64,000 nucleotides of DNA from Steinernema hermaphroditum (Eukaryota; Nematoda; Chromadorea; Rhabditida; Steinernematidae), in assembly GCA_030435675.1 (NCBI GenBank), contig CM059625.1:11470001-11534000 (forward strand), read 5' to 3'. The position numbers and the translations under genes are program-made. Numbering within the stretch: the first letter of the stretch is position 1; every line of letters begins with the position of its first letter. The notes beneath the pieces were generated by a model. It made no database searches. It was given only the letters and a program-made list of their open reading frames with translations, and was not told where the DNA came from. This document shows, in pieces, positions 11,901 to 22,665 of the stretch.

Positions 11901-14900
11901 CGGCGGTGTCTTCCAGCAAGAGATTGTCCTCTCCCTTTATCTTCTTAACCTCCGCTTCCATGTCAATTACTTCGTCCTTTTTGGGCCTCCAGAAACCGAT
12001 TTCATCAAGGACTTGCAAGTACCGTTTTGGATTTGTGCTCTTGAACGCCTCTAAAGAGAAGCCGCACAGAGTGTGTGCGGTGACTGCCTGCGATTCCTTG
12101 AGGTGTTGGAACGAGCTGAGGATTTCAGAGTACACACTGAAAGCAATTTAAATATATTTTTGTCAGGATAACGTAAGCATACAGATCTGGGTTCACTTCA
12201 GGACCATCTGATTCCGCAGGTGGTGGTGGTGGTTCTGGTAGAGGATTAGGGACTAACCCTACTTTGAAGAAGCTTTCTGGATACGTCTTGTCGTACATGC
12301 TCTTGATCACTTCGCTCACATCGGGCTTTGCTTCCTCTACGAAGACATCGTCAAAGACCTGCTCGTCGTGTGTATGGAGTCTTCTTCTCTTCCTTTTGCC
12401 GCTACTCTCCAGCTCGAAGAACGAGGCCACTTCCTCCTTTGCGTCCGTAATGTCGAGGAGTCGGCCCACTAATACTCGACCGTTTACCGTGCTTGGCTTC
12501 GGGAATAACAGTAGTTCGAGATCTTTACCGGTGACGTCACCGTAGTTTATGACTGGCTCCGTCCTCTTTTCGGCTTCCGCGAGGACCCGGTCGATCTGAT
12601 CGTCTATTTCGTCAGACCGCGCTATCCTGTGGACATCGGGAAAGAGTCTCTTTCTTCTTTCTCTTGCCAAAGCCATGAACTCTTCGTGCTCTTTGTCCTC
12701 TTCTGTCAGATCTGACTCCTTGCTCTCTTCTTGCATCGGTTCATTTTGTTCGGTTACATTTGAAGTCGCAATTTCTCCGTTCAGCTCCTTGACCTCTTCA
12801 CCATTGGCATCGGCTTTGTCTTCGCTTTTGGTCTTCTCTCGCCCCGCATCGTTTGGCGGTAGCGATGATGTCATGCCATTGGAAACAACAGGGGGTTCTT
12901 GGAGGTTTTCGAAAATTCCCGCACGAGTGAGGGCCGCTTCTTTTGCTTTTTGCTCTTCTGCAACTCTGCGTCGCTCCTTGATTCGTCCAATGTAAGCGTC
13001 GAAGTCTTTCACGAGATGGGTAAGAATGTCCTCGGAAATAGCGGCCTTGAAGTCGTCGACATCGGTGTTTCTCATTGCACGGAGCAACTGAAACAGGAAA
13101 CTGTATCCCAGAAGCGATCTCTTTCCTTACATGTGTGTAATTATTGAAGATGAGATTGTTGTCTAACTTCACTGTCGGTTCCTACAAAGGAAGGACATGT
13201 ACATATACATAGACGTTGCAGTATTACCTCGAAGTTCAGTCCGAAAACCTCCTTAGCGAGCTTTTGAACCGTCTCCAACATCAGGTCGTCAGGGTGAGGC
13301 GGAACTCTTCGTATATCGAAATAATCATCTGAGAAGAAGAGAAATTAGGAACGGACTCAGCTACCGACGTACTGGTCATGTCGGTTCTCTGGTGCATCTT
13401 CTGCACAAATATGTCGAGCCAGCGGGCTCCTTTACTGACATCTCCTTCGCTGTCGTCTTGCGACTCAGTGGACGATTCTGCAGAAGCCTCACCACATGGC
13501 TGACAAGCGTCGGCCATGACCATGGGAGGGGTCGGACGGAGGTGGGCAAGATCGGCCATGGACTCAGGAACGTGATTGACCGTAATTGAAGGAGTAACTG
13601 GACCAGCTGCTCCGTGACGGTCATCGGTCTTTAGAGAAGCGCTGGAGTGAACATCAGAGCGAGAATCCTTAGAAACGTTGTGAGCATTAGCAGCTATGCC
13701 TGTAGCGGCTTTTGGCTGACGAGGCTTCGTAATTCTAGCTCTACCCTCTCCAGACGCCTTTCGTCCACCTTTCCCTTGACCTTTTGTTCTAAAAGTGTGA
13801 AACGTTTTAATGCTTTTATGAATTTGAAAGTCATACTTGGGCTGATTAAGCTGCGCCTCTCTCTCCCGCTCCTGTGCTCTTTTGATTTCGGCAACGGCAC
13901 GTAGAGTGGCGGCGTCGGGTTCGACTTGGTCAAAAGGAATATCAGAAGAGTCGTGGTGCCGCTTTCTTTCCGATTGCGAAGAGCGCGAGTACGTTCTGTA
14001 GGGCTTTGGATGCACCCTAAAATTCAAATTGGAGGATATGGATCGGAAAATCCCTCTTACGGCTGTTCTGCCGTACGCTTTGAGTGGCTTGACGGATGCT
14101 CAACTGATTGTCGAGATGTGGAGGCGGCACTGTTGAGATTCGCCGAAGCGGTTAACGCGTCTGCTTTCTCGATTAACTTCCGAACCATCTCAGAATCTTG
14201 CACTATAGCTCAAATAGAAATATGCAATCCAGTGGGCAAACTCTCACCGTAACTGTGTACAGACAAAGCGTCCTGGGCCCTGGAAGCGAGATTTCGACCG
14301 GCCAGGTATTGCGAGTAGGGCGATTGTTCCTGTTTCAGAAGAGCGTCTCTCGCCGCCACTTGCTGCATTAAATGGTCTAAGTCCCTCCTGGAGACGATAA
14401 GTCCCTCCTGGAGACGCGCTTGAGCCTGCGCAGCGTCGCGTGGAGACACGGCGGCCGAAGCGACGACACTACTCGGAATTGAGATCGTAGGAGCCACAAG
14501 ATTTCTTAATGCTTGCTGAGCCTGTTGCGTAGCAAACTGCGCAATTGCGTCTTGGGTCAGCTGAGCCTGAACTCGTGCTTGTGCTTCAACTCTCGCCTGC
14601 TGCTCCGCTCTTGCCTGTGCCTCTGCTCGAGCCTGTGCTTCCACCCGAGCTTGCGCATCGATCCGAGCTTGGGCTATAGCTCGAGCCTGAGCTTCCATCC
14701 TAGCTCGGGCTTCAGCTTCCGCTTCTGCGTCGGCTCTCGCTTGTGCTAGTCGGGCTTGCGCCTCTGCTTTCGCCTGAGCTTCCAACCTGGCGGTTTCCGC
14801 AGCTCTCGCTTCGGCTTCCATCTTGGCAACGGCTTCAGCCTCCTGCTCTTCTCGAAGCCTTCTCTGGGCGTCCGCAAGAAGATGTAGACTCTTGTTAGCA

Positions 14901-16601
14901 TCATCCCTGCCTTTCACTCTCCGCATAACGTCAGCATACACTCGTTGTGACTGCAAATGAGCCAATGCGTGAGCTTGCTGGAGTTCAGTTTCAGAAGCCT
15001 GGTGGATTCTTTGAACTTCTAACTCTTGTCGTAGAGCATCGAGTCTAGCGGCATGCTGCTGTTGTCGCTGCTGAGCAAAAAGGTTTTGGACTCCGTTAAT
15101 CAACTGCTGCATGTGCACGGGCGAGTTTCCTAGAAGTGACAGTCCAGCTGTGTTCAGCAAGTTCTCAACCACCGCTTGCGCCTAAATATAGAGAGTACTG
15201 CTAGTTTTTGTTCAGAAATATATACTTGAGCTTGAGTCAGTTGATTTGCATCTCCGATAGATGGTCCCAACGAAGCTGCTATTGAATGCACGGGAAGTGG
15301 AGTTGGTGCGGGAAGCTGGGGCGTGGGCGCTGGTAAGGAAGAAACCGGCGTCGGTGCCATCACCGGAGTGGGCGTATGCACCGGAATCGGAGTAGCCACA
15401 GAGGGTGGGGCGAGATTCGTAACAGGAGATTTGTGAGCATTCTGAGTTTGGTGCTGCAGAAGGTGAAGCTCCTCTGGTGTTAACTGAGATGGAATGGTGG
15501 AGAGGGAAGGGTTGACTAAAGGGCTTGCGGTGGCTGCTCTTGTCGAGCAAAGAGCTGAACCAGGAGCCGGCCTGATTCCGCTTTCATGACCGAGTGCGGA
15601 CAATCCTAGGTGATCGAGCGAGGAGTTCGACAACGACGACATCGACGAGCGGACACCGTTGGAAGTTCCCGGATCGCTGTTTGATATTTGAGAGATAAAC
15701 TGCTGGATAGTGGAAACCGAATCGCTGATGGAAGATGAACTAGGTGTGGTGAAGTTGTACAGATGCCGTGTGTCATTGGCTAAAACACATTTCCTTAAGC
15801 AACCAGAACCGAATGAGCAACTTACACAAAGCATTCAAGTAACTTGCTTGAGAGGACAAGGCGCTGCTGGCAACGGACAACGAAGTGGAAGGTCGAGACT
15901 AAAATGGTTACTTCGTGGTTATTTATGGTTGTGAAGGGCATACATTAACGTTGTGGGTGGGAGTTAGGTGGGTGTACGACGACAGTGGAGAGAGGTTTGA
16001 GTTATTAAGTGTTAGGAGGGGTGTCTGACTAACAGAGTTCGTTGCTAGCAGCCTTTGGTTGACGTTGTCGACATCGGCTGCAGATCGAACGGTGATTTGA
16101 GGGATGGGAGATTGCAGTCGTTGACTGGGAATATTTTGCACCTGCATGGATGGAATAGTATGCGAGTCTCCACTGCTCACCCTTCTGGTTTTTAGCTGCT
16201 CCATCTGTGAATAAGATCGATTCAAACCGGGAAGTGCTTGTGGTGAATGAATTCCTGGAGGACCAAGTCTTCGTGGATCTCTCTAAGAAGCGTCAGGTGA
16301 AACCAATGAAGAAATTCTACTTACCAGCACTTGTTCATCGTCCACCGGCATTGTCTCGTTACACGTGAGATCAGATACTAAACAGAAGAGCATTACTACT
16401 TATAGAGTGCGCGATTAAACATTTCTCCCTGATTATCACTAGATATGTACAAAAATTTATGTAAGTGCTTAAGGTAGCTCTTTTCAAACTTCTAAAATTC
16501 AGGGTGAACAGAGCTAACTGTGAAAATGATGAGAATTTTCTCTTTGGGTGCATTTGAATTTTCCTTGGCCGAGTAGATAGCAATTACTAACCGTGTGACA
16601 T
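8906..16601 (-). CDS. Large acidic AT-hook nuclear-type protein, family unknown
   Basis: Sixteen exons join in one frame with consensus splice sites and give about 2,257 residues. Exon 1 is a ten-base start exon at 16592-16601; the stop is at 8906-8908. In order: a Ser/Pro/Gln-rich N-terminus with a Pro-Thr-Pro stretch (about 15.3-15.5 kb); a long Ala/Gln/Arg/Glu segment with an imperfect EAQAR(A/V)-type hexad (14.5-14.9 kb), probably helical; basic patches; two compact helical regions (12.1-13.3 kb and 10.6-10.8 kb); an extremely Glu/Asp-rich block (11.0-11.7 kb); a second acidic block; an AT-hook (RRKPGRPKKKRG, about 10.0 kb); and a C-terminal acidic tail after a poly-Pro run. The AT-hook and acidic runs suggest a chromatin protein; that is inference. 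I could not place it in a named family and considered and dropped NIPBL. The frame closing over all 16 exons is the main support. Confidence 0.75.
14378..14416. repeat. Perfect tandem duplication of a ~20-base unit in a coding exon
   Basis: The unit taagtccctcctggagacga is followed at once by a second copy of its first 19 bases, inside the exon for the Ala/Gln-rich segment of the acidic AT-hook gene. The reading frame stays open through both copies. It looks like a recent slippage duplication or an assembly artefact. Confidence 0.8.
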
Positions 16602-17186
16602 GACTGCAGACTAAAGTTCTTGGACGAAACAATTTGAGAATCAAGAGTATTCACGCATCCGGCTGCTTTCTACGTCTAACTGAAAATTATGAGCAGATGA
16701 GCGACGAGAATTTAATATTAACGTGTGAACGAAAGGCGTCAACGTTCGCGACACGACGTCGTTTCATAAAGTAATGCGGATGAGTACTCACCGCCGCATA
16801 ACAGCCAGAAGTGCGCGAAGATTGCGCGGAACAACTTCGACGATGACGCTGATTAATGCAAATTAAAAAACGTATAAAATAGCATTTTATTCTCAAGGTG
16901 AGCATGCGAATTTTAGAAAGTGCGCCATAAGTACCGTATGCGGTTACAGTGATCTGGACGCCGTTCGTTGTAGGACCAGCAGAAATCAATGCGATAGTGC
17001 AGTGCAATACACCGCGAATTGCCGCGCTCTCTCGAGTAATCGATATTTGACGAGACTTTTATTAGCGGCGTTTATTAGTGGAGCAGTTGTCAACAACAAT
17101 AAATACAACAGATCGAGCTCGCGGTGGTACGATGCATATGTAATGATGCATTCGGCGTTGACTTCTGGAAAACGTGGATGCACTGC

Positions 17187-19008
17187 TCAGCAGAATCCAC
17201 AAGACTTTGGGCAGTTCTTCGTCATGTAGCTACTGAAAATGCCCTCGCAGAATCCAGCACCTTTCCAGTGCTCGCAGAAATGCTTCATATCTCGACAAGG
17301 ATGCGGAGTGGGTGGCGAATGGGTTGAAGAGGAGGCTATCGAAGGAACGGTGCTGAAATAAAGTTGTAGACGCTGAGCATTATGATCAGCTGAGAAAACC
17401 TTGAGAATGGAACGATTGGCGTTTGCGTTACAGTGGTAATAGACCTGGGCGTGGAGACCACCGGAATCTCGGGCAAAGGACTTCCGCAGAATCCACACGA
17501 TTTCGGACAGTACGTTTTCATAAAAGTCGCCGAGGTGTGACAATGACGTTGTCTGACCAGCGAAGCGCAATCCACTCTCAAATCGATGCAATCCTCAGGG
17601 CCAACAGGAACGACTAGAGAGGGAACAAGGAAACGTTAGTGAAATCGTTGAAGCGAGTAAAACCTGGGGGCTTTGGCTTCTCGCACATTCCACAAGCCTC
17701 TGGGCAGTAGTTCTTCATCCAACCAGGGTTTCGCTTACACCATCCTGGAGAAAGAGATTCACTAAGCCTGTGATAGAAAGCACTCTGCTACCTTGCTGAG
17801 CAAGACTGTTACAGTCCGGTCGGGTGTTCTTGCAGTCGGGTCCAGGAATGACAGGAATGATCGGGGGAATGACGGGAATCGTGGGCGGCGAAGGGTAGGG
17901 ATTTTCGGTCGTAGGCTCCGGAGCGGTTGTTGTCGTCAGGGGTGTCACGGTAGAAGGAGCGGCGCAGTCGTATAGCTTGTTTATTTTGAACATGTCGACT
18001 TTGCTGAACCCGTCCCTCTGTCCAATCTCAGCATTTCTTTTCGGAATAATAGTCGGTTGACCGTTTCGACTGAAGGCCTTCGGGCCGTAGTGCATGATTG
18101 ATTGGTAGTCGTATTCAGTTCCGAGATCCTGGATTGTACCCTGACCGTACTTCTCGAACTGACCGTGCATGCCCGACTGGATGTTGTTCCACAGAATAGT
18201 GATGTAGCTATCGCGGTCGGTGCGGGACTGCTCATGGAAGAAGCCGACAGCGTGCATCATCTCGTGAATGATGATTCCCTTTTGGATGCAGCCGTTTCCA
18301 AGCGACAGCGTTTGACGGCCTCCGGTGCGACCGACCATTGAGTAGCATCCTCGGTCAGGCAAAATGGAGATGTAATCGATGTCGTTGTTGTTCTTAGGAA
18401 CCCACTTAATGCAAGTGTGCTTATGATACTCTTCCATGGACGCAGCGATCATCGAACGGCTAGAAGGACTGATTCTGATAACTCACCGCATTCGGTACCT
18501 GTAACTGCTGTAGTGGCTGCTGATTGTGTAGGGGATGCGTCCACCTCGCCACAGTTGGTGCTTATTGCGCAAAGCATTCAAATGTTTTCCTCGCGCTCCT
18601 TTCGGTGCTCCGTTGACGAAAAGTTCTACCGTAGTCGCATTCAACTAAAGCACAGATGTTCCGCGGCTTCTCACTCGCTTCACATACGTCTTCATTTGCG
18701 ATATCTCCTTCAAAGCGGTCAGTCGCGTACATCGCATCACTGTCCCAGATGTCTTGTCCCTCAAACTGCATCACGTCCGACATTTGCTGGCCCATCTCGA
18801 AATCCGATGGCGTGAGAACCGTTTCATACTCGGGTACCGAACGATCAAAGAGCTGCAATTTGGATGTGTCTCATATGCGTACATTGCCGACTTTTTGTTT
18901 GCATTCAGCACAAAGACTTACCACTGAGTCGTCTTGAAGGGGCTTTTTGTATGAGTGGACGGTGGTGAGTAATGCGATACACAACACAAGCGGACTGACC
19001 GTTATCAT
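17187..19008 (-). CDS. Secreted astacin metalloprotease with three ShKT domains
   Basis: Seven exons give about 465 residues. Exon 1 (18922-19008) encodes a signal peptide (MITVSPLVLCIALLTTVHS) and the ATG lies one base after an ATTTCAG acceptor. The propeptide carries FEGDI, the astacin aspartate-switch motif that blocks the zinc before activation. The catalytic domain starts near LWRGGRIPYTIS and contains the zinc site HEMMHAVGFFHEQSRTDR with its catalytic Glu, then the Met-turn SIMHYG. A Thr/Pro-rich linker leads to three Cys-patterned ShKT modules, the last ending CPKSCGFC-stop. This matches nematode NAS-type astacins, secreted proteases acting in cuticle, gut or matrix. All catalytic residues I can check are present, so an active enzyme is expected. 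A weak GTACCG donor opens the 39-base intron after exon 3. The specific substrate cannot be inferred. Confidence 0.93.
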
Positions 19009-19860
19009 ACTGAAATAGAACATGTGGTCAAGTGAGAGTAAAAGTTCTTAACGGCGAAAGGAACGGCCTAAAACGGTGCCACTCTTGAATTTGCTGTTTA
19101 CGATTGCGGTTGTTTGCTTTCTTCATTGTTCTTTAAATATTTTAATGCGGCGCGCACCTCAAAGACCAACAGACAAGACTCTATTAGCGGAACACTCGGC
19201 GACAGTCTCGGAGGTCAAACTGTCTTGACAGAGCGTGAAAAAGACGAGTGTCGAATATCGAAGAAGAAAGCGACAAGCAGCTAAAGGTTGGGGCTAATCA
19301 AGTGGACGTATGAGTAAATTTAAACAGATCGGCTTGTAAAGATGAGAGCTTCGGGTTGCGAATACAAAGCCGCCGGTCACAACTCTGTTCACCGCGTCCC
19401 TCAGTCTCGCATTCGTAAGTTGCTCATCTCGGTATACGTCTCTTTCAAACGAGAACAGACAATTCATCGAATTGGATTTTGCGCTTTTTGAAAGGAAACA
19501 GGGTAAAAGACTATCTCCCGGTCGGCGAAAAAAAAAGATCCATGTACGACACAAATGATTCGTGGAAGAAGAAAGCATAAAGCAAAAATATAGCTTTGAC
19601 CTGTCAGGTACGTTTTATATGACCACCCTATAGTCGTGGTCAGCGGAGAAAAGGAGGGAGGAGTTTGAGGTGATCAAATAAAGTACACTCCCCTAATAGC
19701 GGATCTCTTAAGCTCTTAACAAACAGCATCTGTCGAAAAAACTACTGACGAACGCTAAGTCGTTCGCGAAACGTGTGGTCCTTGGTTTACTTATTGTATA
19801 GCTGATTTAATTAACATGATTACGTGAACTAAGCATTTGCGCACTGAGAAGATAACTCGC
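19009..19860. other. Intergenic region between astacin and phosphopantetheinyl transferase genes
   Basis: About 850 bases upstream of the astacin and downstream of the transferase, both on the minus strand. I see no coding exon here. It should hold the astacin promoter and the transferase 3' end; no element was individually convincing. Confidence 0.4.
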
Positions 19861-21258
19861 TCAGAATGTCTTGCGTGGTTTCTTCATAAAATTCTCAAAA
19901 TCTTCTGCTCCGCTGTCCGGGAGTGGATTGATTACGGTAGCTCCGTCGAGAAGGAAGTCGAAGTCAATTTTGGAGAAGAAGAGCTTCGACTCGGGGTCTT
20001 TGCGGAAAGTACAGTGCCGAGGAAGAGCTTTCTGAAATCGTCGATGTAGAGCAGTTTGTAGATTCGAGTCAAAAAATTATGAGACGTGACCCGCGCGTTT
20101 TTGCAGAAGCGGATCAGTCTGACAGACTCCGTTTTTTTGTCTTCCTCGTCAAGTACGTGAGTCGTGTAGACAGAGATCGGCTCTTGTCTAGTCGTGGACG
20201 TTCGTGAGAACGACGACGACGTTCCGCTTTTGAGCGCAAAAATTAAGTGTCCTAAGCCCGGTGGTGACTCACCTCTCTGCAAACTGCAACGGAGTGCGTA
20301 GTGTCGATGAACGATTCTTCGAAGACCCACTGCTCCTGCTCCTTTCCGTTTTCTCGAACAGCTGTCGAAGTCACAAAACAGCCTAAAAAGAGATGCCTAG
20401 GAGTTTTTTGGCTCAACTACTCACCAGGACGGTAACGGTCGCTGGTGTCCACGCGGAAGTCGATAGTCGAGAGATCGTTGGGAATTCCCTCCCCAGTGGC
20501 CTTGCAGATGGCCTCCTTGAGACACTAAACACAAGATTCCGAAAAATTGAGATGGAACGAACCCAATAGCGGTAGAAGATGGTCATCTTCATCTGATCTG
20601 TCGGCTGCGAGCGCATCATGCGCAGTTCCTCGGCAGAAGCCGACTTCGCCATTGAGTTGATGTACTCATCGGCGGTCTTATTATTTCCTAGAAGCCAATT
20701 ACTTTGATCCGCTACAGTGTCAACTCACTCTGAATGTCGAGACGCATGCAGTCGACGCCCACCTTGCTGGAGCAGCTACTGGAGAACGCGACGTAGTCGC
20801 CCTAGAGGAATCATGTTGGAGGAATGTACTCGGTAGAGGACTTACTTGATGAGAGACGTTGATGCCGAAGGTCGTGTCCTCGGGAATCACCAGGTAGGGC
20901 TTTCCCTTGGCTGTCCTTCCGAATTCGATGGAATGCCAGTCGACGCCAGTGAACTGAAAAGAACCAAAGGGGTGAAGGGGCCAATTGGAGCACTCACTCG
21001 GCGTGTGGCTTGCCGCAGGAACAGTCGGCCGACAAGACAAGCGAGGGCGTCGTCACGGTGCCGATACTTAACCATACGTTCGTGCTGCTCCGGCGAGATG
21101 CTCTGCACGGCCTTCCGGTAGAACGTCTCCAGCTGCTCGTTCTCGAAGGCACTCTTCATGCTGAACGCCCAGCGACGGCACACACATTCGGGCTTTCTGA
21201 AAGACTTCTTTCATCGAATGCAAATCGATAGAACCAACCCTTGGGCAGAAGTGGACAT
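19861..21258 (-). CDS. 4'-phosphopantetheinyl transferase (AASDHPPT type)
   Basis: The product should transfer phosphopantetheine from CoA to carrier proteins such as mitochondrial ACP. Residues align in order with the human enzyme: CRRWAFSM near the N-terminus, RTAKGKPYLV, the FGINVSHQGDY strand, VGVDCM with a metal-binding Asp, and CLKEAICKATGEGI, the (W/F)xxKE(S/A)xxK signature, followed by WVFEESFIDTTHSVAV. Seven exons from 21258 to about 20276 join cleanly. The proposed start exon (MSTSAQG, 21239-21258) ends at a GTTGGT donor and is a best guess, because its frame is open further upstream. The C-terminus is uncertain. The last coding block (KALPRHCTF... to a TGA at 19861) is in a different frame from the exon before it, and I could not settle that junction. 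Confidence 0.85.
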
Positions 21259-21392
21259 GACTGAGGAGCGGACGGGACTGTCGGCAGAAGAGGATGGGAG
21301 AGTGCTGTTCGCGGACGGCGGCAGCGACACGCACTGTGAAGGGCGAATGACGGTGCCCTCGCTTCTGCGACGACCGAGATGCACAGCACCGA

Positions 21393-21785
21393 TTAGGATC
21401 TCTTGCTTACGCCGGAACGGACAGAGGCGGAGTTCGCCAAGTTTCTTACAGTGCTGCAATATTGCGAACAGTAGAATGATGTCCTAAGCATGCAATCCCA
21501 CCTTTGGTGCACCCGGAGGTGACAAATGGTACACGTGTTATTTGCAGGCGACTGCCAAGTTTGACATTGAAAGGTAAAAAGGTCACGCGAGACAAAGATC
21601 GCAGAGACTGTGTGGTGTGTCCAAAGAAATAAAGGAGAGATCAACGCAAAGTCATGCATGCCAACTCCCAGTGAAGACAAGGCACTTACATTCCAACTAT
21701 CGGGAAACAATAATTTGCTGCATTTGAATTTCTCTCTCAGCTTCTCGTTTTGAATCGACGAAATGCTGTAATTTCCACCAACCAT
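21393..21785 (-). CDS. Possible Cys-rich exons upstream of the transferase
   Basis: A candidate first exon (MVGGNYSISSIQNEKLRE, from 21785) ends at a consensus GTAAGT after DSWN. A later segment behind a TTGGCAG acceptor reads NTCTICHLRVHQR, a paired-cysteine pattern like part of a zinc-binding domain. Below it, an open frame runs through 21459-21240 into the codons I used as the transferase start. So this could be a separate short gene, or extra 5' exons giving the transferase a longer N-terminus. The phases do not join uniquely. No family assigned. Confidence 0.25.
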   Translation of the reverse strand: MVGGNYSISSIQNEKLREKFKCSKLLFPDSWNVSALSSLGVGMHDFALISPLFLWTHHTVSAIFVSRDLFTFQCQTWQSPANNTCTICHLRVHQRWDCMLRTSFYCSQYCSTVRNLANSASVRSGVSKRS

Positions 21786-22665
21786 ATCAAGCTGAAATTT
21801 CCCGTTGAAGCATCCACATCTTGATCCTCAATAATATTTATAATAAATTTCATCGAGTCTACTCTTTCTCTGGCAACCGACCTACATCGAAAACTCAAAG
21901 TCAACAGCAGAAAAAGTCTCACGTTCTAGGCCATGGGACTGTGCCGTTTTTTTTTTGAAGAAATGATGCTTCACGTACGTTCTCAGTGACTGCTGTTATG
22001 ACGCACAGTTTGAATCGTCTTCGTAACGTAGAAAAACCTGTTATGGTGGCGGGTGGCAGGCGACACGAACGATCGTCTTCTTCCCTCTTCTCAAAAATGA
22101 TTCCACCGACGCTGATCTGCTTAATGTTGTTGATATAAAACTCTAGACGCTATGACCTTCTGCGTTGGGTCGGAGTTCCCTCAATATGCGCTTTCTTGTC
22201 ACTTCCCTCAGAATTTAGAACTGAAAAGTTTTTCGGATTTCTTTGAGCTGGCCTAGTTCAGAAAGCGCGTGACTGTCCACTTTCATAGGTCGGAAACAAT
22301 GTATTCCTTCGCCAGTTACTGCCCATGAATCGATCACCGTTCTTCAGTTCTAACCGTACTTTTCCGACTAGTGTCGTTTAAACTCAAGTCCTTCAGTTAT
22401 CTACAGTTACTCGAAAGTCACTCTTTTGACCAAGTAATCAATAGTGAATTCGTGAAGTACGAAATTCGAACGTACCGAATAACGGAACCGGTTCCGCCCA
22501 AGATGAAAACAACTTGGTTTTGCTTAGTGACACCAGTTTTCTTGAATGACCTTGCGCATTTGCCCAATTATCTGTCGACAGTCGCGGAAAATTGTTAATT
22601 TCTCAGATTGAAGTGCTATAAGCTTACGTTATTTCATTTCTGAAGAGTTTATGAAGGATTCATAA

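Noticed and set aside
8906..16601. Acidic gene as NIPBL/SCC2
   Set aside because: Only low-complexity resemblance in the N-terminal half; no HEAT-repeat C-terminus is present.
18472..18498. A 27-base intron in the first astacin
   Set aside because: The alternative 39-base intron opening at 18498 keeps the frame and the conserved astacin sequence and is closer to the usual minimum.
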